A DNA stretch of 64,000 nt. Origin: Nageia nagi. Lineage: Eukaryota > Pinophyta. Every line of letters starts with the position of its first letter. Positions within the stretch are counted from its first letter, which is position 1. Location: assembly GCA_050084985.1 (NCBI GenBank), contig JBITNC010000001.1, positions 39,618,001-39,682,000 of the forward strand. The letters are read 5' to 3'. The notes beneath the pieces are model-generated. The model did no database searches, had not been told where the DNA came from, and saw only the letters and a list, made by a program, of their open reading frames with translations. The translations under genes and the position numbers were made by a program. Shown in pieces: positions 51,640-62,829 of this stretch.

Positions 51640-53390
51640 TGAGGGCCTCTTTTCCATATTTTGCTAAGTTAGCTGTGATTCTCTTTAACTTTACCTCTTT
51701 TGTAGTCTGAAGTGGGATTCTGTGTATTCCTTTTTTTTGAGTTTTCTTCTACTCTTCCTCTTTAGTTTACTAGGGAGAGGAATTTTATCTTTAGATTCCT
51801 TACAATTCTTGTCCTCTCCTTCTTCATAATCTTCATCATGTTCTTCTTCTTTCCATTAATTATCATCTCCCTCCTTTGCTTAATTTTATTCTAAATATTA
51901 TTTTGAATATTCTTCTTCATAAGCAATCCTATGTATGAGTACATTAGTATTTCCTGTCAACTCATTAGTTTCTTGAATCTCCTCTTCTCCACTATTTGGC
52001 TTCCTAAGTTGGGTTTCTTCTATTTGAGAGATCAATATTCCTTCTTCTTCTAACTCATTATGTATAATCTCAAAACTATTACCTTATAGAGGTGAATATA
52101 TATTAAGTGGTTCTCTTTGTTCCTTTTCCTCTAAAATGAGTATTTCCTTGTTCTGTTGGTCAAAGATTATGGTTCCTTTATTTGCACCTTCTTTTGATGA
52201 TCCTTATAGTTGTTGGCTAGCTTCAATGATCTTATCTTTTTTCTTATTTATGTTCTAGGTTCGTCCACCTTTGGTTTTTCACATCCCTCCCATCCTACTA
52301 TTATTCATGTATTACTAATGATAGGTGTGTTAATTTTAGTGACCTCCTTGCTGATTTTGTTTTCTATTCTTTATCAGGTAATCTTTCTCCATATGACCAT
52401 ACTGATTACACCAATACATATTATTGGGGGAAAATAAAAGGAGATATCTTGGATATGTTCCCCTTTTTTATTTTTCAAATATATATTTATATTCATAGGC
52501 CTTGATATATCTATATTGGCATAGAATTTGGCTATTTGAAAAGTTGCCTAGATCTTGTATTCTTGTCTAAGCATATGAATTCCCCCATTATTGAAGCAAT
52601 GCCAACTATTACTTCCTCAAACCATAAATTAGTTGGTAGGTATGGTAGGAAGATAAACATTAGGATTTTTGTAAATGATTAATTTTGTGGCTTGAATCCT
52701 TCATACCATACTTTTATATGTAAACCACTTTTTCTGAACCACCAAGGTCCCTTCTCCATGACCCAGTGAAGATCATCTTCATTGTTAACAATGAACATAA
52801 GGAATTCCTTTGGAAGGGTTTCCATTTCCACCTCTCCTTTGAGCCTCCATATTATTTTGATCCATATTCTTATATTTTTGAGTATTGGTATTACACCCAT
52901 GAACTTTCCAATAAGAGTATTCTTTTTGGATTCCTGGATCTTCTCATACATAGCATCTGGGATAATTATTCTTGATATCCCTTTATCAAAATTGACCTTT
53001 TATACCTCCACTAACATACCCAAGTGGATCTCATTCCTTATATTCCTTTGCAAAGCTTGGAGAAAAGTCAAGTATGGGCTCCCCCCCATTGAGTCGGTCC
53101 ATATTAGAATATAAAAAACAAATACATGTGCTGAAAGAAATAACTGCAAAGTTTCCTAGTAGCCTTTACCAGCCTTCCTGCAAAACCTACATGCAACATT
53201 TTTTGCAAACCCTAGTCACTCTCCAAACCCTATTTGCTCTCCAACATTTTCTTGAATATTATGGTTGTATCTCTAGTTTTAATCTTGAGTCCTATTGTAC
53301 TCCCTTTATTTTATACTATATTTTCACAATGTTAAAAGGTTCATCTAGGATACATCGCATGCCTTAATAGCTACTATAAGTTTGGCTAGT
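51640..53390 (-). pseudogene. LINE ORF1 (DUF4283 domain plus zinc knuckle)
   Basis: The minus-strand 90-codon frame at 52951-52679 reads TLIGKFMGVIPILKNIRIWI, then LKGEVEMETLPKEFLMFIVN and VMEKGPWWFRKSGLHIKVW. This is the plant LINE ORF1 DUF4283 fold (LVGKFLG...W...G.V....P.GFF.F.F...EDL..V...GPW...). Near 52415-52380 it reads YWCNQYGHMEKDY, an eroded CCHC knuckle. A long acidic, Glu/Lys-rich tail follows (52170-51700). ORF1 binds the LINE RNA. The 5' end of the LINE is near 53390, where A-rich leader text with repeated 'aaccct' gives way to giant-LTR internal sequence. Confidence 0.82.
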
Positions 53391-54948
53391 TCACTTATAT
53401 ATACATTCTTTAAACCTTGTTATTTTCAATAAGGCATGTTAATAAACAACATTATAATTATGTTATCATAATCATTGCCTTATTCTTATATCAATGCAAA
53501 CTTTAGAGCTATTACCCAATAGATCGTCAAGGAATAGGTATGAGACAAGTCAATATAAAGGGTCATTTTCTATGAACTATTTATGAGATCAAATCATATT
53601 TTAGATATCTACAAGAATATAATTTAATATCAATGCTAATATATCACAATTATCATGAATCCATTCAATGGATATCAAAGAACATGATCCCAATTTCCTC
53701 AAGTTGGTTCACCATAGACTCTAACATTGACTAGATTTAATTTACATAATGAAATATTCTAAGAGTTTTTCCCATATTTTCTCTAGGTTGTAAGTCTCAT
53801 TATGTATTAAAATTTTTCTAATTGCACATTTACTAAGGATTGGAAACTAAGCTTCTTATCTAGATTGATTTCCTAATCTAGACCGGATTGCTCAAATCCC
53901 ATTTCATAACTTTATGGAGTTTACTCTTCCTAATCTCACCCATTAAAAGAGATATTTTTGTGATCAATCTATTTCTAGTTACATATTAAATAATTAGATT
54001 TCAATCTAATAGTTCTTAATTCAATAGGGTTAGCAATCTCAATATATTTTCATTTTGAAATAGGAGGCAAATAAGCAATATAGGACATACCCAAATTCTT
54101 TTTTAGATAAAGAATTCTAATCCTAATTAATCTAAGTAACCTAAACTTAACCTTAATCTATATATGTCAACAACTTTTGATTACAATCCATATGATACTA
54201 TCTATTTAATAAGCATATAATTTAGTTTCTTCAATAACTAAACTTTGGTTAAAACAAGTTTATGGCAATTCATCCTAAAACATGTATAGATTCCTATCCT
54301 ACCCAAAGCATATTAGGTATTTATGCTTTTAATATTTTGGACTATTAGGAATCATTACCAAAATAAACAATACATTCATCCTTAAAAAGTTTAATTCCAT
54401 CTTATGCAAGACTTCATTGATTAGAATAAAACATCTTAGGTATAGGATAGATTTTTCCAACCATTTGGTACTTCTACAGGTTGTATCAACATATTCACAT
54501 TATACTAACTAATAATTGTTGAATACACTTGATAGGTGTTCAAATTGTGCAATTGTCATTAACTACTTTATTTTGTAAGGACATTCAATGTTAGGATTTA
54601 CTAATAGTAGTACATTCAAATGAAATCTGATCAATCATGCATGAGTATCATATATATATATATATTTCAGGATTAGGTTCACATAAGGGAATTATCAAAA
54701 TTAGTTTTGCTCTCAACTTTCTCAGAAGTATACTACCAGAAGTATATCTTGAGTTCCTGATTATATACTTTGATTATTTTTTTTCAAAAGATTAAATGTA
54801 CGACATTGTAAAGAGCATAAATCCAACCTAAGAATTACTATATCCTTCAGGTTCTACATTCATTTGTTACCCACTTCTTTTAAGATTCTTTCTAGGAGGA
54901 ATTTTGACAAATATAGGAAGTCATGATTACCTATTAACAAAATAGGTT
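53391..54948 (-). other. Primer-side internal region of the giant-LTR element
   Basis: 1.5 kb without coding signal on either strand, lying between the LINE and the primer site. In a LARD this is the conserved non-coding leader that would carry packaging signals. A short TA run is at 54648-54664. Confidence 0.5.
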
Positions 54949-54963
54949 GGATCTGATACCAGA
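54949..54963 (-). promoter_or_regulatory. Primer binding site of the giant-LTR element
   Basis: Reverse complement tctggtatcagatcc, very close to the initiator tRNA-Met primer site (TGGTATCAGAGC). It abuts the tip of the right LTR at 54964, which fixes the element's orientation as minus. Confidence 0.8.
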
Positions 54964-55670
54964 TGTAAGGACCACCAATTTTGGAACATCAAATATTTTA
55001 TTTACATGCATGCAAATCAGAATACTTTCAAATAAATTGCAAACACTCATATAAGCCAATGCATCTAATGACACTCCTTGCCAAGAGATGCCTATAGAGT
55101 AAATCTTAACAAATCAATAAACATATAGAATGAGGAAGGCTTTGATCTTTAATTATAGTTTAAATTTTTCTATTGAACAACCCTCAATATCAGCAAAGGT
55201 ATTAAAGTATTTGTAGCTATAGCCCAAAATTCCAAAATAATTTAATTTTGAATAGCCAACTTAGAGAGCCTATGAATTTGGATTTTCAACTCCAATGTAC
55301 ATAATTTTTGAATTGGAGTAAGTTCAAATTGTTTAGGTATGTCTCACCAAATTTGATATTTTTTTGAGAAGTTACAATCCCTCAAGTTCAAGATAGAATT
55401 TCATCTAACAATTCAATCTTAAAATTATCATAAACAATATAGCCAACTTGTGAAGCATGTAATTTTTTATTTACAAATCTATTTATCTTGGTTTTTAAAC
55501 CATTGGAAATATTGTGAAGAGTAATATATACCCTCCATATTTAAAATCATTTGGACATATTTAATACCTCCATACAATGACTATCCCACTATCTATCAAA
55601 ACTAAGAAAAACTAGGAAAATAATAATTACTTCATTTATAACACTACAGCGCAAGAGGTTCAAATGCAAA

Positions 55671-56095
55671 CTATTACAGTTAAATACGCAATTAACATAT
55701 ATAAATAATATAAATCCATAGTATTATATGATAAAATTTAAGCCCATTTTATTAAAGATCAACTAGTCTTTGGATCCCAACCATTGTCTTCAATTATTAA
55801 AGTAGTGTTTGGATCTCAACCATTGTCTTCAATTTTTAAACTAAGTGAATCTCAAAACCAACATGAAATCCTTTCAATATTGGTTACTAACTTACTATAT
55901 AATTCCAATGGTCAAATATAAAAGCTTAGAGATCAATATACATATATTTTTCCTCTTCCTAAGGGCCAATATAAACACACATTACAAATTTACTTTCTTA
56001 ATCATAAAAGAATATGCTCAAGGCTAAAATCCAATCCAATATGTTTATTACTTCATTCTATACTTACAAATATTATTCCTCATCAAATATCAATC
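55671..56095. other. 425 bp segment present only in the right giant LTR
   Basis: The left copy passes directly from caaatgcaaac to aaattcaatt (41041-41065). The right copy has 425 bp between the same flanks. Inside it a stretch of about 40 bp, ttggatc.caaccattgtct, is repeated at 55771 and 55811. It is either an insertion here or a deletion in the left copy. Confidence 0.75.
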
Positions 56096-58099
56096 CTACA
56101 AATTCAATTGACCACATTGAAATAACTCATAACTTACCCAAGTAAAGCTCAACATTATGAATTCAAATGGAATAGAATAATCCATTGATCCTTACCATTG
56201 TTAACAATGAACATTACAAGAATATGTATATAAATTTATAAATTAAAAGTAATCTTTAATTACTTTTAATTAATACATTTATATACAACTTCATTATCCA
56301 TAAATTGATTTCAAATAGCCCAACAAAACTCTTTGAACTCATCACAAATCTTTCAAGGAACTCAATAAAATAAGTGACTTAGAATCTACAAAATATAAGG
56401 GCATTCATTTTGACCATGGAAGGGTCATATGATATACCTCTCTATCAAATATTCAGCCCCATAGATTTGAGGCTCAAACAAAAACTACTTGACACAATGA
56501 AGTACATGACATGAATATGAAATCACACATTTATTAAACCTTCAAAACTCAATCAACTACTAAAATATGAGTAATCCATGGTAATAAATTAAAACATACT
56601 TTGTCCAACTATTACATGTCAAACGCCTAATGTTTGTAGACTTTGCAAAAGAAAGTAAATCTATTCCATTATTCATATAATGAGGGTATACAAAACCAAA
56701 TTGAGACTATTTTGAATAAACCAACAACTATTTGATTTCACTCCATAGTTTATTGAAAATTTGAAAAGTTATACATAAAACCAACTGAGACAAATAAAGG
56801 AATCAATCCCAACTTTTTATTCAAACTAAAAGCTAATTCTAAATAAATTATGTTTTTATTCAAGATAAAGAGATCTAATATATGGATTTAGAACAATATG
56901 AACAAATAACTTCAACATTCACAAATCCTTTATTTACATACAACCAATGAACTTCAAAGAGGATCCTCACAATGATAGCAAACATAACTGAAAAAGCTTT
57001 ACTCTAAGTCAAATCTATCTCTAAAAAATAAAATACAACTAAATGTGAGATTTTTTTAATCTCAGTGAGTTCAAGATCAAGCTAAAAATATCAATAATGT
57101 CTATGAAGAGTTGGATCACCACCTATATGCAAGTTAGTACCCTTGCAAAGGCATGCATACAAGGGAAACTAATGAAATCAAAATGAAATAACAGTAGTGA
57201 CATATCAGTTAAGATATGATGTAGCGAATTATGGCTCTTTTATGCAACATGTTTCATAAAAAATAAATCAGTAATAACATCCAAAAGCTAATAGTAATAA
57301 CATCCATATATGCATGCAAAATAAATAGTATAAATGAAAATTTAAATACCACAAATGAGTTACATATTATATGATAATATTAGAAAAATTCTACTAAATT
57401 TTCAACCTTCTTCATTTATGCAAAGTTTGTTGAACAGAAAATTGTATTTTCTTATTTATGATGTTCTAAATAGTTCTAGTATTAGATTTTACGTTCAAAA
57501 AGGGTATTGGGTATCCTAGTCATGAATATGATCTTGGATCATGCCATAACCATGGTTTCCTAAGGTTCAACTTCTAACGAGATCGATCCCATTCCCAAAA
57601 ATGAAAATCCCATTGAATGTACAACATACAACTACATAAAATATCATTGAGTTACGACTGATAGAGTAAACCCTCTCGTGGTTGGACAATAATCAGAGTT
57701 CTATAATCAAATATATTTTTATGTTCTTTAGAATGTAATCATCATTAAAAATAAATGTTTACTACTATTCATGCAATGATTCTCATAACATGGTGGTTCT
57801 TCCAAAATCAATCATTGTAAAAAATGTTCAAGACCTAGAAGCTCATCTTTGGCACTACCCAGTTCAATTTGAAGCCCACAAAGTTCAATCCAAAAGCTAC
57901 CAACACTCAAGCTCCTTCCTCTACCCAAGTTTCAATCATCATATGCCTATGAATCTATTTTTTAAACAACCATAGTCTATGATTAGAGAAATGGAGTGAC
58001 GGTTCGTAGTACCCATAAGTTTCCACGTCTTCCCAACTTTGGGTTTGCATTGCCACATCGATTCCTCACTCACCATGTTGTACCACAACTTCAATCCTA

Positions 58100-59891
58100 A
58101 TTAGAAAAGGAATTTTAGAGGTTAAAAAAATAAAATTCTCAAATATGTTATTGATCTCTTCAAGATTGAAAAGCTCTTTGCTAGTTCGCTAATGCCTTTG
58201 ACGATTTGAAAATCCAACATCGAATGTACGAGATATGGAAGTTTGAAATCGATATTAAAATAGTAATTTTATTTTTCAATATTATATTGTCAAGGTTCAT
58301 AATGCAAATAGTATTTAAAATAAAATACCAAAATAATATATATTGGTAGACTATTAATCATTGACAGGATTTTAAAAGGGCCACGTTTTATCAAATTTCT
58401 ATACCTATTCCAATGACGGGCATTTAAGAGGCAAAATAAAGTATGTTGAGGCTCATGGCATTGATCAGAAACCTTAAACTATGTATGAGGACCAATTAAT
58501 GAAGGCTACCTTGTGGAGTTGACGTGGAGGAAGGTTCAACCATGCCAAGTCATAGACCTGCCCAACAGTGTCGACCCCATAAACCTGCATGTAAGGGGAA
58601 TGAGCTGATGAGAGACCTTGCCACGTACAAGGAAGTGGAATGAGAAAATATATGGAACAGAGGGGATGTCAACGTGGAGTTTATATGTGAAAAAAAAGGA
58701 GCCCATGTTAAAAGATTAACCTACCAACATAAATAATGAATTCCAGCATGAGGAAGACCGTGTAAAGAATAAATGGAATAGGAAACCCACTAGGTGATGA
58801 AGCTCATGTGCAAAGGGAGACCGTGCATAGGAGGAAAGGTAGCCAACATCTGTTGGAAGCACCTTGCAATGGAGAGTCCACAATTGCTGATGAGTTGGAA
58901 GCTGTGAACAGGTAACGTTAGTCATCCTGAAGAAAGACATGGGAGAAAGCTAATCAAAGTTCACCAGCTAAGACCTTCAAATCGCGTATGGAGACAATCT
59001 TGTCAACTTGTTCATCATCAGCCGCCTAACCACTCAACGGATCTGCTAGACAAAAGATGAACAGTATGCCAACTAGCACCTTCACAATAAAGCTGCCCAC
59101 TTTGGGAATGAATTGGGTATTCGTATGGTATTTTGGGAATAATTGTTGGAGAATTAGTATTTGGTTTGATATGATTGTACATTTAGTTGGATAAGTATAA
59201 AATAGTAAATAAAATTTACTATTTAAAAAATATGCTATCAAAACAAACTATTGAACAAAATTAAAGGAGATCTTAAAATTAAGGAGAAGTTATGGGAATA
59301 AAAATAAGGAGAATATTGTTGAGAGGTTAGAGAAATATTGTATGTTTAGAATAATTGTTGTTGTAACCATGTAGAATCTATATTTGTAACCTTTAAAATT
59401 ATAAAAGAGAATGGAGAGTGAAAAAAAAAAAGGTTGAAGTCCCCTTTGAAGGAGAAGGCTCCCAAAATGGAACAATGTGAAAAATGTTTGTAAAACAAAA
59501 AGGAAAAGAAGTGGATAAAAATATTACCATGCTATAAATGAAAAAGAAAAGGCAAAGAGTGATTCCAAAGATGTCAACTTGGGATAAAGACATGGAATCA
59601 TGTTCAGGACTTCCATTGGAAAGAGAGTTGTCTTCAACGGAGTGATTCAATGAAGAGCCTACAATGATCAAGTGTTTTGGCTTCAAAAGAGTGAAGTAAG
59701 ATGTTACATTCAAAGGACATTGTAAAGTGGAATCTATGATAATGGATCAACTTTTCTTGGATGTAACCCATATTTATCGAACTATGATAAAATTATGTCA
59801 ATCTTTTTGTGTGATTGATTTGTATTTTTGCAAGCACTAGAAGAAATAAAGTGTGAAGATCTGAAATAAATCCAAAGGGGTTTATGGATCA
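58100..59891. mobile_element. CpG-richer 1.8 kb insertion in the right giant LTR, class unknown
   Basis: The left LTR copy is continuous across this point (43066-43082), so 1.8 kb was inserted. The bases aatccta occur on both sides (58093-58099 and 59892-59898), a likely 7 bp target duplication. The insert has about 20 CpG sites, including acgtgg and ccacgt pieces near 58527, 58622 and 58670, far more than its surroundings. No ORF over 105 codons, no terminal inverted repeat and no polyA tail are visible. A TATA-like ttataaaag (59399) and a following leader-like stretch suggest a promoter, as in a solo LTR, but the ends are not TG...CA. Confidence 0.6.
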
Positions 59892-60898
59892 AATCCTATC
59901 CAGGAAGAAAATATAACTGCCCAAAGGAAAAGTTCACACAAAACCCACAATAAAGTGCTACATCTAAATCCAAAAATGATACTTGCTAGAGCAACCAAGC
60001 TAGCTATGAACTTGCCACAATGACCCTTAAGTCAAAATCATCTAACAAAACTAATTTTGGATTCTATTTCATGGAGGAAGATCATAAAAATTTGCATTAT
60101 GAAGAGAAACCCTTAGATCCATGGTGTCCATCTCTCAAGATCCCATACCAAAAATGACTTAAGCTTTTGCCCTCTTTTTCCCCAAAACTCTCTCTTATTT
60201 CCCCTATGCTTCTAGATACCTTCTTAATAATAAATGAAAAGTGGAAATTAAACATTATTAATTTGCTATTGGGGATTTTTTAAATAATATTCCAAAGTTC
60301 CCATTCACCTTAGTACTCTAATAGCTCATTTTAATGGAGGATATTATTATAATTTGATAATGCATTCTATTATATTCTATTTTCATAATTGAAAAAGACA
60401 ACATAAATGTTTAGAGGAGGTAATAAAAGATTAACAAATCTTACTAAGGCCTTTATTGGCATAATAATTATGATTATTAAGTATTCTCATAAGGTTGGAT
60501 ATGCAATAATCACCTACTTAGAAAGATATTACTTGCATGGAAAACTTCTCAAAGGATTTAAATGATGCATTCAAAGATGAAAATGCTTAAATGCTAAGAT
60601 GGAAAATTTTTAAGCAATAAATTTTAATTTTAATCTAGTAAAATAAGCAAGAGGATTAGATACAAAAAGGAGGTTCATGATGTACTATACCACTTAGATT
60701 AAACATCGTCCTTTATGTTTAGCCTAAGGAAGGATGTAGCTAAACTAGCCTCCTTCTATGAATAAATTCATTCATGCATAGGTCAATCAAATTTTCTTTC
60801 AAAACTTAATATGAACTCAAGGACAATGTAGGTATCTCAATTTGTATCCTCTATATAAACTCTTGTGCTATATTCATATATATCTACTATTTCAACAT

Positions 60899-61378
60899 CA
60901 TACTCTTTCAATGATGTTCACATAATCAAACCTCAGCACCTAGTCCCTTCACGCTTTTTGTAGGAATGACTACAATCTCCATTATGTGGGGTTGATAATC
61001 TTATGAGATTTGAGGCCATTTTCAGGTACAACCATACACACCTCTCCCATAAGTACTAAATGCATCCTATGGAATCACCTTCCACATGCATGAATTTTTG
61101 ATCCATAAATGCATGTACCATACTATACCATGCTATGGTAAATATGTGAGTTATCAAATATCATTTGCAATATTTCTCTTTTCCTTGAACAATGCAAATG
61201 ATCATGATATACTCTTTCAATGATGTTTATATAATCAAACCTCAAAACCTAGTCCCTTGATGAGTTTTGTAGGAATGACAACAATCTCCATCATGTGAGG
61301 CTGATAATCTTATGAGATTTGAGGCTATTTTTAGATACAATCGTACACACCTCTCCCATAAGTACTAAATGCATCCTA
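60899..61378. repeat. Duplicated section in the right giant LTR
   Basis: The section starting atactctttcaatgatgtt at 60900 and ending ctaaatgcatccta (about 61073) occurs again at 61208-61378, about 309 bp apart, with about 10% differences. The left LTR has only one copy (from 44091). Confidence 0.85.
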
Positions 61379-61429
61379 TCAATACTACATTTTAGTCATT
61401 TTGTATCATTTAATACATAAAAAAAATGC

Positions 61430-61570
61430 TCTTTGATGCTTTACACGTTAGATATTGCAAGTCTACATCAAAACTAGATTTTATTTGAATGTTGATGCTT
61501 GTATTGATGCATTACTTGATGCATGGGTCGATGCATGTTACTATGTATTTTTGATGTTTTGATTTATGCA
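61430..61570. repeat. Clustered 'gatgcat' repeats, candidate subterminal repeats
   Basis: At least five copies of ttgatgc/gatgcatg-like units occur (e.g. near 61434, 61493, 61507, 61518 and 61529). CACTA elements have subterminal repeats bound by their accessory protein. This cluster lies where those would be. Confidence 0.5.
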
Positions 61571-62061
61571 TGGAATGACTCTTTAGTTGATGTTTTTTCA
61601 AGTTTGTTTTGATATTTTGAATGATTTATTTTCTACTATGAATTTTATTGTATGGTCCACCATGCTAATGTTACATATAATTGATGAAGAATATCTCAAG
61701 TCCATCCTATGCTCTCTACTACCTAGTGCCCATGGTGACCCAGGAAAATAATGATGTCTCAAATGAAAGGCTAAGTGAAGAACCCTAACATGGTATGTGA
61801 ATATAAAATTGACCATAAGCATGCATATACATGTAATGTATGTAATAAATATATTATATAATTAATTGAAAGTAATCTACAAATTACAAGACATTCAAAA
61901 AAATACTATAATTCAAAATTCATATGCAAATCAACCTCAAACCACTAAAGAGATCAATATATATAATGTTTAATTACTAAAATGTACATGTAATATTTTA
62001 ATCACCATTGTTATCATTTTCATCAAGAAGACATACAACATATTTCCCACTTGAATCACAA

Positions 62062-62820
62062 TCAATTACAAAACAACATGTTTTCATCTAGTACATCTGC
62101 ACAAAAACATATTTGACTACAATGTTGTAAAACATATGGCTCTTTTTCTTGAGGTAAATACCATGTAGAGTTGAGTGCATAATAACCACTAGGTATGTCA
62201 TGCAATATTGTTCTTTTGTTTACAAATCCTTCGAACCATTTACATTTGAATGATCTAAAATTCAATTGTATGATTTCTTGAATTTTCTCAACATATTGTA
62301 TTTTTTCTTCTATCAAGTTTGTATCTTTTGTACTTGCATGACTTGCTTTATCAAAATCAACCATCACTCCATAGTCAAAGGTCATTCTATTACTATCTTT
62401 CATTTCAATTCTAAAGTGTTGACTATATGCCCACATTACAAGAAAAGATAACAACTACAAACATTTTTATATAAATGTTATATTAATCCAAGTATTATAT
62501 CTATATTATAAAATAAATTAAACTTAGGTCCATAAGAATTAATGAAAAATTACCTTATAATTAAATCCATCAGCTATATTTAAAGCATCTTTGTAGGTTT
62601 TTTCTTTTGCACCTTTAACTAATTTCTCTTCAATTGCTTGCTTTATCCATGACCTTGGACATTCTTTTGGCTAATTTTCATCTCTTAAATGTGGAGGTAT
62701 AGGTGTACTTTAATTTTCACTATGAAACAAAATACATTGTTCTAGAATTGCACTTCTTTTACTTTCATAAATTTCAATCCATTCTTTACAACACTCGATA
62801 TTCATCATAATAAAATGATT
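62062..62820 (-). pseudogene. CACTA transposase-associated protein (DUF4216 region)
   Basis: Exon 1 (about 62820-62555) ends in PPHLRDEN, stop, PKECPRSWIKQAIEEKLVKG and then ADGFNYK at a GTAATT donor. A 100 bp intron ends in TGTAG at about 62455. Exon 2 is open for 130 codons (62454-62062). It reads YGVMVDFDKASHASTKDTNL, IQYVEKIQEIIQLNFRSFKC, KWFEGF, SGYYALNSTWYLPQEKEPYV and CADVLDENML. This is the DUF4216 domain found next to TNP2-type transposase in plant CACTA elements (...QLDF..F....FKC.WFD...  PFILA.Q..QVFY..D). It is among the best-preserved coding pieces in the window, with one internal stop seen. The catalytic transposase part would lie further upstream, outside the readable region. 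Confidence 0.75.
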
Positions 62821-62829
62821 TATAGATTC

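Larger units (their letters stand above)
40310..61378 (-). mobile_element. Giant-LTR retrotransposon without visible gag-pol (LARD-like)
   Basis: A direct repeat of over 4 kb occurs at 40310-44402 and 54964-61378, with the same order throughout. Next to the inner end of the right copy, the minus strand reads tctggtatcagatcc, an initiator-Met primer site, so the element is minus-sense with its 5' LTR on the right. LTR tips are tgtaagg (54964) and its mutated copy tataaat (40310). The internal part, apart from an inserted LINE, is 1.5 kb on the primer side plus an uncertain amount on the other side. None of it shows retroviral gag, protease, RT or integrase. Large LTRs with a non-coding interior define LARDs, which depend on a helper element. 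The right LTR continues beyond a CACTA-type insertion, probably past the window. Confidence 0.75.
54964..61378 (-). repeat. Right (5') giant LTR with internal insertions
   Basis: Collinear with 40310-44402. Extra pieces relative to the left copy are 55671-56095 (425 bp), 58100-59891 (1.8 kb), and a second copy of a 170 bp section at 61208-61378. Removing them leaves about 4.0 kb, equal to the left copy. The right edge at about 61378 is an abrupt loss of homology where the CACTA-type element begins. Confidence 0.8.

Noticed and set aside
52766-53367. Plus-strand open frames of 69-110 codons
   Set aside because: Antisense shadows of LINE ORF1, whose DUF4283 motifs are on the minus strand.
58100-59891. 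Helitron or TIR transposon as identity of the CpG-richer insert
   Set aside because: No TC...CTRR ends with hairpin and no terminal inverted repeats; a 7 bp flanking repeat argues against a Helitron.
62420-62440. A 'cattacaagaaaaga' piece resembling a CACTA terminus
   Set aside because: It lies at the start of the open second exon of the DUF4216 ORF and has no partner repeat.
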